A stretch of 64,000 nucleotides of DNA from CAIXSE01 sp040769125 (lineage in GTDB: Bacteria; Actinomycetota; Thermoleophilia; UBA2241), in contig JAXGLO010000001.1 of the NCBI GenBank assembly GCA_040769125.1, positions 1,488,001-1,552,000 on the forward strand, read 5' to 3'. This document shows positions 49,687 through 57,450 of the stretch, piece after piece (position 1 is the stretch's first letter; the number at the start of each line of letters is the position of its first letter). A program made the translations under genes and the position numbers. A model generated the notes under the pieces. It searched no databases. It had not been told where the DNA came from and was given only the letters and a program-made list of their open reading frames with translations.

Positions 49687-50789
49687 GGAGCAGGCGCCGC
49701 CGGCCGCTCGCCGGAGATCGCGCCTGAGCGGTACAGGCATGTCAGCTCACGCGCCAGGCCGGCCTGCCAGATGCTGCGCCCGCTCGGCCGCAGATGCGAG
49801 AAGTCGATGAAGTCGGCGTCCTGCAGAGGAAGCTGCTCGTTGAAGTCGAGGAAGATCGCGTCGTGCTTGCGCGCCAGCTCCTTGAGGCGCGTCTGATAGC
49901 AGGACGCCGTCTCCCGGTAACCAGCCTCGATGAAGGCCGGATTGTGCGGCAACTCGAGCAGGACCACGCGGAGCCCCCGGGCGTCGGCGTTGCGTAGTAT
50001 CAGATCCATCAGCTCCAGTGTCGAGTCGATCTGGCGACGCAGCCTCTCGGAGGCCCAGGAGCCGTTCGCCCAGCCGAAGATCTTCTCGCGCTTCGCCGCA
50101 GTCAGCGGCAGGTTCCCGTCCATAGGGTGCTCGTTGTACCGGCGCGTGAGGGGCTTGCCGGTCGCGATGTCTTCGCTCAGGCGATTGAGGCGGGTCGCGA
50201 GGGCCCGAGCCACGCCGGGCAGGATGGCCATGCCCAGCCAGGAGCGTCTGCCGCGCCTCGCGGCGAACTCCTTCAGGGACTCGCCGTGAAGCCCGTACTC
50301 CTCCCCCCCGACCTGCTCCATAAGCGTCTCCGGCATGTCGTACATGCGCAACAGGCTGACGCCCAGAAGCACCGTCGTGGGCGTGTGCGGCAGGTTGTCG
50401 ATGACGGCCGCGCTGCCGCCGAGCGTCTGGTTCATGCCCGCGAGGCTCTGACCCCTGACATCGGGGCCGCCGAGGCGCCTGATCTCGGCGGCGAGGCTTT
50501 CGCCGTTCCAGATGGCCTCGCGGGCGCTGGATCCGCCCACCATCGCCAGCAGCGGCTTCTCAGGTGGTTCGCGCTTGAGCCGCGTTGTGTGCCACGTCAC
50601 ATACGTGAACGGGTCGTTGCTGGAGCTCAGCCAGTACTCCAGCGGCACGACCGTCCATGCTCCACTGGTGATGAAACACTGGAGGCCCAGCAAGGCGACG
50701 CCGGCGAGCAGCGCCGCGGCCACCAGCACAAGCGGGCTCCGCTGCCGGAATCCTGCCGAGAACCCCCTGATGCCGCCGTCGCTTCTCAT
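49683..50789 (-). CDS. DltD/AlgX-like SGNH-fold membrane-anchored protein, paralogue D
   Basis: The 368-residue protein has an N-terminal TM helix after GFSAGFRQRSPLVLVAAALL, then LLAMVGGSSAREAIWNGESL (nucleophile elbow, GGSSAR) and VVLLELPHNPAFIEAGYRET. The C-terminal catalytic block is DADFIDFSHLRPSGRSIWQA (D-x-x-H). The layout is that of DltD, with a single TM anchor and an extracellular SGNH-like domain. The ATG at 50789 overlaps the previous stop by ATGA. It is closest to paralogue C in the final block. It is expected to take part in moving acyl groups from the MBOAT/DltX-like pair to a polymer. Confidence 0.8.
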   Translation of the reverse strand: MRSDGGIRGFSAGFRQRSPLVLVAAALLAGVALLGLQCFITSGAWTVVPLEYWLSSSNDPFTYVTWHTTRLKREPPEKPLLAMVGGSSAREAIWNGESLAAEIRRLGGPDVRGQSLAGMNQTLGGSAAVIDNLPHTPTTVLLGVSLLRMYDMPETLMEQVGGEEYGLHGESLKEFAARRGRRSWLGMAILPGVARALATRLNRLSEDIATGKPLTRRYNEHPMDGNLPLTAAKREKIFGWANGSWASERLRRQIDSTLELMDLILRNADARGLRVVLLELPHNPAFIEAGYRETASCYQTRLKELARKHDAIFLDFNEQLPLQDADFIDFSHLRPSGRSIWQAGLARELTCLYRSGAISGERPAAPAP

Positions 50790-51895
50790 AAAGCGGAAGG
50801 AGCACAGAGTCGCCCGGGTGGTGCGCTAATCTCGTCCTCAAGGACGCCGCTCGCGTAGAGCCGCGCGAGCTCGCGTGCGAGCTTCGCCTGCCACTTGGTA
50901 CGTCCGCTGGGCCGCAGATGCGAGAAGTCGATGAAGTCGGCCGGCTCGAGCCCGGCTTCGTCGCTGAAATCGAGGTAGACGGAGCCGTATCGACCCGCCA
51001 GCTCGCGCAGCGGGGCCTGGTAGTAGGCGCGCGTCCTGGCGAAGCCCTGCCGAACGATAAGTGGGTTGTGAGGCAGCTCCAGCAGAACGATCTTGAGGCC
51101 GCGCTCCCTGCCGATCCGCATCATCTCGTCGATCAGGGCCACCGACGCGCCGAGGTTCGTCTGCAGGGCCCGCAACGACTTGTCCCCGTTGGCCCATCTG
51201 CGATACCGGCAGATCCTCTCCGGCGTGAGTTCAGGCAGCTTGTCCATCGAGTGGGGGTCGTACGGCGTCAGAAGACTCCGGCCGCGGAGGGCGGCCTCGT
51301 ACAGGCGGGAGATCCGCGTGGCCGCCATCTGAAAGGCGCCGGGCAGAAGAGGCACGGAGTACCGGTACTGTCCATACTGATCGATCGCGACGCGGCGCAA
51401 CCTGGCGCCCGGCAACGGTAGCTTGCGCCCGCTGACCTGCTCCAGGTTCTTCGCCGGCGGCGCGTAGAGCCGGGCGAGATTGACCCCCAGGACGACGGTG
51501 GTGGGCGTGCTGGGCAGGTTCTCAACGACCACGAGGCTGCCACCCATCGTCTGCATTAGCGACGCCAGACTGTGCGCCACGACGCAGGGACCGCCCGCCT
51601 TTGAGATGTCCGCGGCGAGCCCATCGCCGCTCCAGATTGACTCCCGCGCGCTGGAGCCGCCGACTACCGCGACCAGCGGCGCCTCCGGCGGACGGCGCTT
51701 GAGGTCGGCGGTGTGCCAGGAGACATAGGAGGACGAGTCAGAGCGGCTGCTGATCCAGTACTTGAGCGGCACCGCCGTCCAGGCGCCGCTGGCGACGAGA
51801 TGATAGACCCCGACCAGCGCCGGCACCGTGAGCAACGCCGCGACCACCAGCACCAGCGGGCTACGGCAGCGCAGCCCTGCCCGGAAGCCCCTCAA
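50786..51895 (-). CDS. DltD/AlgX-like SGNH-fold membrane-anchored protein, paralogue C
   Basis: The 369-residue protein starts (TTG at 51895) with RGFRAGLRCRSPLVLVVAAL and a TM helix. It has LVAVVGGSSARESIWSGDGL, KIVLLELPHNPLIVRQGFAR and PADFIDFSHLRPSGRTKWQA. The catalytic Ser loop and D-x-x-H are both intact. The TTG is chosen because it aligns with the N-termini of the paralogues and has GAGGG seven bases upstream; the in-frame ATG at 51937 would overlap paralogue B by 32 bp. Operon position is fourth from the end. Confidence 0.8.
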   Translation of the reverse strand: MRGFRAGLRCRSPLVLVVAALLTVPALVGVYHLVASGAWTAVPLKYWISSRSDSSSYVSWHTADLKRRPPEAPLVAVVGGSSARESIWSGDGLAADISKAGGPCVVAHSLASLMQTMGGSLVVVENLPSTPTTVVLGVNLARLYAPPAKNLEQVSGRKLPLPGARLRRVAIDQYGQYRYSVPLLPGAFQMAATRISRLYEAALRGRSLLTPYDPHSMDKLPELTPERICRYRRWANGDKSLRALQTNLGASVALIDEMMRIGRERGLKIVLLELPHNPLIVRQGFARTRAYYQAPLRELAGRYGSVYLDFSDEAGLEPADFIDFSHLRPSGRTKWQAKLARELARLYASGVLEDEISAPPGRLCAPSAL

Positions 51896-51905
51896 TCCCG
51901 CGCCC

Positions 51906-52985
51906 TCACATGCCCTCCACCATCGGCCGAGAGCCATACAGACGAGCCAGCTCGCGCGCGAGCCTCGCCTCCCACACGACCCGCCCCGAGCGACGCATGT
52001 GGCCGTAATCGAAGAAGTCGTCCGAGCGGAGCCCCAGCCCACGGTTGAAGTTGAGGTACACGATACCGTGCCTGTCGGCGATCGCTCGCACCCCGGGCTG
52101 GTACCTCCGGTCGACTCCATCCCACAACGTGCCGATCATCTCCGAATTGCGGGGCAGCTCGACGAGCACGACACCGAACCCCCTTCGTGGACTCGCTCTC
52201 ACGAGCTCGTCGAGCAGTGCCATGTTGAAGCCGACATTCTCGCGGAACTGCGGACGACGCACGCGCCACCAGTTCATGAGGACGTCGCGCTTGGCCTCCT
52301 CCGACTTGACCGGCCTGTCGTCGAGGCGGTGCTGGGTGTAGGAGCCGGTCGCCATCTCGCCCTTCGCGAGCATTCGCGTACTGGCCGCGACGTTGTTGGC
52401 CACCATGCCCAGTGCGCCCGGCAGGACCGTGAATCCGCGGTTGACCAGCGAGTACTCGCGATCCAGGTAGCGGCTGAGGCTGTCGCTCCACAGCATGAGG
52501 CCGCGCCCCTCAAGCTGGCGCGCGGCCGCCACGAAGTCGCTCGTAAAGCGCCCCGGGCTGACCCCGATGACCACGGTCGTCGGGGTCGTTCCCGGCAGAT
52601 TATCGACGATCGCCAAGTTCTCAGCGTAGGTCTGCAGGGAGGTCGCAAGGTTCCAGCCGGAGAGCAGCGGGCCGCCCTCACGCCTCACCACGGCCGCCAG
52701 AGAATCGCCTCCTTCGACGGTAGCCTCCCGAGCCGTGGAGCCGCCCAGCAACACGAGCACCGGGCGATCCGGGGGGTCGGCCTTGAGCCGCCCTACCGTC
52801 CACGCCACATACCGGTTGGCGTTGTCCCTGTCGTCGGCGGCCAGCCAGTACTCCAGCGGCACCTTCGACCAGGCGCCGCTGGCGAACACCCACTGGAGCA
52901 GGAGCAGAACGGGCACCAGCAGCCCTGCCGCCACCACCAGCACCAGCGGGCTGCGACAGCGCAGCCCTGCCCGGAAGCCCCTCAC
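51906..52985 (-). CDS. DltD/AlgX-like SGNH-fold membrane-anchored protein, paralogue B
   Basis: The 359-residue protein begins VRGFRAGLRCRSPLVLVVAA plus a TM helix. The elbow is LVLLGGSTAREATVEGGDSL (GGST instead of GGSS). The end block is SDDFFDYGHMRRSGRVVWEA, with D-x-x-H kept but SH changed to GH. The GTG start overlaps the MBOAT stop by GTGA. The segment RRGFGVVLVELPRNSEMIG matches the V-L-L-E-L-P-H-N-P strand of the others. The changes near the active site suggest substrate divergence within the paralogue set. Confidence 0.78.
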   Translation of the reverse strand: MRGFRAGLRCRSPLVLVVAAGLLVPVLLLLQWVFASGAWSKVPLEYWLAADDRDNANRYVAWTVGRLKADPPDRPVLVLLGGSTAREATVEGGDSLAAVVRREGGPLLSGWNLATSLQTYAENLAIVDNLPGTTPTTVVIGVSPGRFTSDFVAAARQLEGRGLMLWSDSLSRYLDREYSLVNRGFTVLPGALGMVANNVAASTRMLAKGEMATGSYTQHRLDDRPVKSEEAKRDVLMNWWRVRRPQFRENVGFNMALLDELVRASPRRGFGVVLVELPRNSEMIGTLWDGVDRRYQPGVRAIADRHGIVYLNFNRGLGLRSDDFFDYGHMRRSGRVVWEARLARELARLYGSRPMVEGM

Positions 52986-54229
52986 GGCAGAGGCACCCCT
53001 AACCAGCGCAACGGCACGAGCAGCGCCAGGACGATGATCTTGAGGGCCTGGCGCAGGCTGTCGCTGGCCACGAAGGCGTAGCCGAGGGCGACGTAGAGGA
53101 AGGTCGCCGGGTAGCCGAGCCACCTGATATAGCGCTCGTAGGGGGCGGCCGGCGGCAGGCCCGCCTTCTTGCGGCGCTTCCGGCGGGCCTTCTTCCAGCG
53201 CTCCCAGCGGCTGACGACGACGAGCCCGCTGCCGTGGTAGAGGCCCCAGGCCGCCCAGGTGGGGCTGACCCAGTGCCAGAGCCCCATGGTCAGCATGCTG
53301 GCGTAGAGGCCCAGCCAGGGCTTGCGGGTGAGGCCGTAGACCGGGAAGTAGACGTTGTTCCGGCACCAGGAGGAGAGCGAGATGTGCCAGCTACGCCAGA
53401 AGTCGCCGAGGTTCTTCTGCCAGAACGGGTAGCGGAAGTTCTCCATGATGCGGAAGCCGAACAGGGCGGAGAAGCCGATCGCCAGGTCGGTGTAGGCGGA
53501 GAGATCGAAGTAGGCGCGCACGAAGATGATGATGCAGAAGGCCAGCGGCCAGAGCAGGCCGACCTTGTCGGGGTTGAAGTAGCCGCCGCCGATGGCCTTG
53601 GTGATCGGCCCGAAGAGGATCACGAAGAGGAAGTCGACGACGAAGACCTTCTTGAAGTACCCCAGGGCGATGCGCCGCAGGCCGAAGTAGAAGAGCTCGC
53701 GGTCGAAGCGCGCCGAGCGTTTCTCGTAGAAGCCCTGGTAGGTCTCGAGGGGGCCGGCCGGGAAGGTGGGGATGAACATCACGAAGGCCGCCAGGCGTAG
53801 CAGCGAGTTCTCCTGGATCACGCCGCGCAGGCAGTCGAAGACGTACTGCAGAAGGCGGAAGACGAAGTAGCTGATGCCGAGCGGCATGATGAGGTGGGCG
53901 ACGAACCAGTCGTTCGGGCCCCAGATCGCGGTGGCGCCGCGCTGCCCATACTTGCCGATGCCCAGGGTGATGACCGCGATGAGCACAGCGATGAGCACGA
54001 CGCGGCCGCCCGAGAGGCGCTCCGCACGGCGCAGCGCGACGAGCTGATGGGTGACGACCACGAGGCCGACGGCGACCGCCGCGAAGATCGGGTGCAGGAC
54101 GGCGAGCACGGCGACCGAGAGGGCGAGCACGAAGAGGAAGCGGTGGCGCTCGTCCCTGAGAAGCAGCCAGAAGACGCCGAGAGCGGCGAGGACGACGGGG
54201 ATCAGATAGATGGTGAAGTAGATCCTCAC
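52982..54229 (-). CDS. MBOAT-family membrane acyltransferase (DltB/AlgI-like)
   Basis: The 415-residue protein has about nine to ten TM helices. It shows MPLGISYFVFRLLQYVFDCL, FPTFPAGPLETYQGFYEKRS, the core ENFRYPFWQKNLGDFWRSWH then ISLSSWCRNNVYFPVYG, and MLTMGLWHWVSPTWAAWGLY plus HG. The DFWRRWHISLS-like block and the W-H...Y-H-G histidines are the MBOAT catalytic signature seen in DltB and AlgI. It would pass an acyl group from a cytosolic carrier thioester through the membrane. The ATG at 54229 overlaps the paralogue A stop by ATGA. The C-terminus is basic (KKARRKRRKKAG loop). It is flanked by SGNH genes, as DltB is by DltD. Confidence 0.92.
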   Translation of the reverse strand: MRIYFTIYLIPVVLAALGVFWLLLRDERHRFLFVLALSVAVLAVLHPIFAAVAVGLVVVTHQLVALRRAERLSGGRVVLIAVLIAVITLGIGKYGQRGATAIWGPNDWFVAHLIMPLGISYFVFRLLQYVFDCLRGVIQENSLLRLAAFVMFIPTFPAGPLETYQGFYEKRSARFDRELFYFGLRRIALGYFKKVFVVDFLFVILFGPITKAIGGGYFNPDKVGLLWPLAFCIIIFVRAYFDLSAYTDLAIGFSALFGFRIMENFRYPFWQKNLGDFWRSWHISLSSWCRNNVYFPVYGLTRKPWLGLYASMLTMGLWHWVSPTWAAWGLYHGSGLVVVSRWERWKKARRKRRKKAGLPPAAPYERYIRWLGYPATFLYVALGYAFVASDSLRQALKIIVLALLVPLRWLGVPLP

Positions 54230-55371
54230 AGCGGCTGGCCTCCCTGAGGCTGGACAAGAGGTGACAAGGACAGCTGGGCACCGGCGGCGACCCCAGCAGC
54301 GGTCGCGCCACGGGGGAGCGCGCCTTGGCGGTAGAGGCGCGCCAGCTCACGGGCAAGGCGCATCTGCCACTTAGTGCGGCCGCTGGCCTTCACGTGAGAG
54401 AGATCGTGAAAGTCGGCCGCAGTCAGGTCGACATCGTCACTGAAGTCGAGGTAGGTGATGCCGTACTTCATCGCAAGCTCACGGATGTGCCCCTGGTAGT
54501 ACGACTGGGCCGCCCTGAAACCCGTTCCCGAGACGGCTGGGTTGTGAGGGAGCTCGACCAGCACCACGTCGAGGCCCCGACGCCTGGCGACCAGCAGCGA
54601 TTCGTCGAGCAGCGCGAGGATCTCCGGAAAGCCCTTCCGGAGCCGGCGGAGACGCTCCGGGCTGTTGATCCACCTGTTGACCTTCGCCAGCTCCACTGGC
54701 GTGAGATCGGGCTTGCGATCGGTGGAATGGACGTCGTACGTGATCAGAAGGCCGCGGCCCTGGGCGACCGAGGAGCCGAGCGCCGAGGCTCGCGTGGCCA
54801 GTGATTGAAAGATGCCGGGCAGGATCGAATACGAGCGCCGGTACTCCGCGGAGCGCTCCGCCGCGAAGCGACGCAAGGTCTCGCTCTTCAGGAGCAGCTC
54901 GCGGCCGTCTATCTGCTTGAACTGCTGCTTCATGCCCCCGCCGAGCCGATGGAAGTTGATGCCGTAGAGCACGGTGGTCGGCGTATTCGGGAGATTGTCG
55001 ATGATCGCGAGACTGCCGCCGAGCGACTGGTGCGGCCCCGCGAGGCTCCTCCCCGCGACATCCGGGCCGCCGGCGAGTTCGATCTCATTGGCGAGAGCCT
55101 CGCCGCTCCAGATCGACTCACGGGCGCTGGAGCCGCCGACCAGCACGACGAGCGGCTTCGCGGGAGGACGCAGCTTGAGCGCCCCGGCGCCCCACGAGAC
55201 ATACGTGAAGGAGTCGAAGGTATCGCTGATCCAGTACTTGAGCGGCACCGCGGTCCAGGCGCCGCTCGTGAACAGCTTCTCGAACCCGAGCAGCCCCAGT
55301 GGCAGTAGCAGCAGCGCGGCGACGAGCACGAGCAGGCTGCGATGGCGGAAACCGGCCCGAAAGCCCCTCAC
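54226..55371 (-). CDS. DltD/AlgX-like SGNH-fold membrane-anchored protein, paralogue A
   Basis: The 381-residue protein is the only paralogue placed upstream of the MBOAT gene. It has MRGFRAGFRHRSLLVLVAAL with a TM helix and PLVVLVGGSSARESIWSGEA as nucleophile elbow. It also has LDVVLVELPHNPAVSGTGFR and the catalytic end block AADFHDLSHVKASGRTKWQM. The D-x-x-H and GGSSAR elements are intact. A Gly/Ala/Pro-rich C-terminal tail is unique to this copy. The GTG at 55371 overlaps the ligase stop by GTGA. It is probably the ancestral DltD-like member, since it sits next to ligase and MBOAT genes as in dlt operons. Confidence 0.8.
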   Translation of the reverse strand: MRGFRAGFRHRSLLVLVAALLLLPLGLLGFEKLFTSGAWTAVPLKYWISDTFDSFTYVSWGAGALKLRPPAKPLVVLVGGSSARESIWSGEALANEIELAGGPDVAGRSLAGPHQSLGGSLAIIDNLPNTPTTVLYGINFHRLGGGMKQQFKQIDGRELLLKSETLRRFAAERSAEYRRSYSILPGIFQSLATRASALGSSVAQGRGLLITYDVHSTDRKPDLTPVELAKVNRWINSPERLRRLRKGFPEILALLDESLLVARRRGLDVVLVELPHNPAVSGTGFRAAQSYYQGHIRELAMKYGITYLDFSDDVDLTAADFHDLSHVKASGRTKWQMRLARELARLYRQGALPRGATAAGVAAGAQLSLSPLVQPQGGQPL

Positions 55372-56909
55372 TCGAGCTCCCGCTCGAGCAGCGCCTTCAG
55401 CTCGGCACGGATCGCCTTGCCGGAGCCGGTGCGCGGCACCGCCTCGACGGCGATCACGCGGCTGGGCAGCGAGGTGGAGGGGAGCACACCGCGCAGCTCG
55501 CGCAGCAACCGGGACGGCTTGAAGCCCTCGGGGTCGTGCGGTACGACGAAGGCCACAGGCACGTGCCCGAGGATTTCGTCGGGCGCCGCCAGGACGGCGA
55601 CGTCGGCGAAACGACCGAGGCCCTGCAGCGCCTGCTGCACGTGGATGATGCTGACCTTCTCGCCCCCGCGCTTGATGATGTCGTCCTTGCGCCCCTCGAT
55701 CCAGACGTAGCCGTCGGCGTCGACGCGGCCGAAGTCGCCCGTGCGCAGGCCGTGCTCGGTGAGCGTCTGCGCCGTGATCTCCGGTTCATCGAGGTAGCCC
55801 TGCATGAGAAGCGAGCCGGTGACGAAGATCTCGCCCGTCTCGCCGGCGTCGGCCACCGTGCCGTCGTCGCGCCGCGCCACCACGCGCATGTCGCCGATGG
55901 GCCTGCCGACGGAGCCGACGCGGACGTCGAGTGCGGCCGGCGGCAGGATGCAGAGCCGGCCGCTGACCTCCGTGAGGCCGTACATGTTGAACAGCTCGAT
56001 GCCTGGCAACACGCGGCGGAGCTTCTCGATAACCGGCAGAGGCAGGTGATCGCCGCTGCTCACCCAGAAACGAAGGGCGTGCCCGACCGGCTCCTCGAGC
56101 GGCTCGACGACCCGCACGAGATGCGCCGGGGCGCCGCCGAAGCCGGTGCAGCCCAGCTCCTCCATCTCGTCGAGCAGGCCGGCCCCGAAGAAGAAGCCGA
56201 GCTGGCCGGCCGTACCGCCGCCGTTGGCGAGCAGCGTGAGGAAGTGGCAGATACCGCTCGTGAAGTACGGCGGCGTGTTGATGAAGATACGGTCGTCGGA
56301 CCTCAGTTCGAGAACCTCAGCCACGTAGCCGGCATTGCTCGAGATCGCCCGCAGCGTCTGGCTGACGCCCTTGGGCAGGCCGGTGGTGCCGGAGGTGAAC
56401 ATGATCATCGCCGAATCGTCCTCGGCGAGCGGCGTGAGCGCCGCATCGGCGGCCTCCGCGAGCGCCGGAGAGACGACGTCGTCGACGTCCCCGGCGGCGG
56501 CCGCCGCCGGGCGCAGGCCGCCGACGAGCCCGTCGGCGTCGGCCGCCACCACGAGACGGGTACAGGAGGCCGAGACGCACTCCCCGTCGTCGGCGACGAT
56601 CAGCACGTCCGGCGCCGACCTGGCGAGCAGCCAGTCGATGTCGGTGGCCGGCAGGGTCACGTTGAGCGGCACCACGAGCGCGCCGGCCAGCCAGGCGCCG
56701 AACATGCAGACGTAATACTGATCGTACTCGTCGAGATACAGCGCGACGCGGCCTCCGCGGCCGCCGCCGGCCGCCTGCAGAGCGGCGGCCACGGCCTGGG
56801 CGCGGCGCAGAAACTCCGCATACGAGTACGCGCGGCCGCGCGTGAGCAGCAGCACCGCCTCGGGCCGCTCAGCGGCCCAGCGGCGCAGGCGCGCCAGGGC
56901 GTCGGTCAT
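55368..56909 (-). CDS. AMP-forming acyl/aminoacyl ligase (class I adenylate-forming, DltA-like role)
   Basis: The 513-residue protein has the core motifs of the ANL superfamily: SAMIMFTSGTTGLPKGVSQT (A3, P-loop), ELFNMYGLTEVSG (A5), GLRTGDFGRVDADGYVWIEG then RKDDIIKRGGEKVS (A7-A8 hinge) and PRTGSGKAIRAEL with the catalytic Lys (A10). It would activate a carboxylic acid as AMP-ester and load it onto the carrier protein encoded two genes upstream. Sequence style is nearer acyl-CoA synthetases than D-alanine ligases, so the acid may not be D-Ala. The ATG at 56909 is preferred over TTG at 56927. Neither has a strong ribosome site. The DltX-like gene lies 43 bp upstream. Confidence 0.9.
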   Translation of the reverse strand: MTDALARLRRWAAERPEAVLLLTRGRAYSYAEFLRRAQAVAAALQAAGGGRGGRVALYLDEYDQYYVCMFGAWLAGALVVPLNVTLPATDIDWLLARSAPDVLIVADDGECVSASCTRLVVAADADGLVGGLRPAAAAAGDVDDVVSPALAEAADAALTPLAEDDSAMIMFTSGTTGLPKGVSQTLRAISSNAGYVAEVLELRSDDRIFINTPPYFTSGICHFLTLLANGGGTAGQLGFFFGAGLLDEMEELGCTGFGGAPAHLVRVVEPLEEPVGHALRFWVSSGDHLPLPVIEKLRRVLPGIELFNMYGLTEVSGRLCILPPAALDVRVGSVGRPIGDMRVVARRDDGTVADAGETGEIFVTGSLLMQGYLDEPEITAQTLTEHGLRTGDFGRVDADGYVWIEGRKDDIIKRGGEKVSIIHVQQALQGLGRFADVAVLAAPDEILGHVPVAFVVPHDPEGFKPSRLLRELRGVLPSTSLPSRVIAVEAVPRTGSGKAIRAELKALLERELE

Positions 56910-56952
56910 GGTGGCAGGCGTCGACAACGGAGCGTCTCGTCGGGGTCGGGGC

Positions 56953-57177
56953 TCAGAAGCCGACGTAGCGGAACTCCGTGAGCTCGCCGCCCACGAGGAC
57001 CGCCACGATGATGGCGAAGAACAGCAGAAACCAGAGGAAGGTCTGCAGGCCGAGGCCGAGACAGTACGGCAGCCAGCGCGTGCCCTCCTTGGCCGCCTTC
57101 GGCGCGTCGGCGCGAGCGGCCGTCCGCTCGCCGCCTCCGCCGGCCGGCGAAGCCCCTTTGGCCCCGCCTTCAGGCAT
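56953..57177 (-). CDS. DltX-like 74-residue single-pass membrane protein with C-terminal FxYxxF motif
   Basis: The protein has a Gly/Ala/Lys-rich N-terminal tail (about 40 residues), one TM helix (about 41-62: CLGLGLQTFLWFLLFFAIIV) and a short external end reading GGELTEFRYVGF. DltX of dlt operons is likewise a tiny one-TM protein encoded next to dltA. Its last residues form an aromatic-x-Tyr-x-x-Phe motif whose Tyr is, as I recall from published work, an acyl-carrying site used by DltB/DltD. FRYVGF fits exactly at the extreme C-terminus. The ATG at 57177 overlaps the carrier-protein stop by 8 bp. The long N-terminal tail is unlike DltX of Firmicutes (about 50 residues). The identification is by analogy. 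Confidence 0.7.
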   Translation of the reverse strand: MPEGGAKGASPAGGGGERTAARADAPKAAKEGTRWLPYCLGLGLQTFLWFLLFFAIIVAVLVGGELTEFRYVGF

Positions 57178-57418
57178 CGCTTGCCTTCCGACGCTCGACG
57201 TAGGCCAGCATGTGGTTCACGGTGTCGAGGTTCTCGTACACGATGTCCATCGGCTTGACCTTGATGGAGAACGTCTCCTCGAGAAACGCGATCAGCGCGG
57301 TGAGGTTCATGGAGTCCAGCAGCTGGTCGCGGAAGAGCGACGTATCGCTGTCGACCTCGCCCTCCTCCAGGTCTGCCTCGTCGCGGATGAACTCGAGGAT
57401 AAGCTCAGCGTCGCTCAT
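57170..57418 (-). CDS. Acyl/peptidyl carrier protein (DltC-like)
   Basis: The 82-residue acidic protein has SDAELILEFIRDEADLEEGE, VDSDTSLFRDQLLDSMNLTA and LIAFLEETFSIKVKPMD. DSM carries the Ser (about 36) for the 4'-phosphopantetheine arm. The LFRDQLLDSM context is close to DltC (LFEDGLLDSM). An ATG at 57418 starts it, 32 bp after the FMN-reductase stop. It would receive the acyl group from the ligase downstream and present it to the MBOAT protein at the membrane face. It overlaps the DltX-like gene by 8 bp. Confidence 0.92.
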   Translation of the reverse strand: MSDAELILEFIRDEADLEEGEVDSDTSLFRDQLLDSMNLTALIAFLEETFSIKVKPMDIVYENLDTVNHMLAYVERRKASDA

Positions 57419-57450
57419 ATCACGTCCTTCGGTCTGTGGCGCGCCCACGC

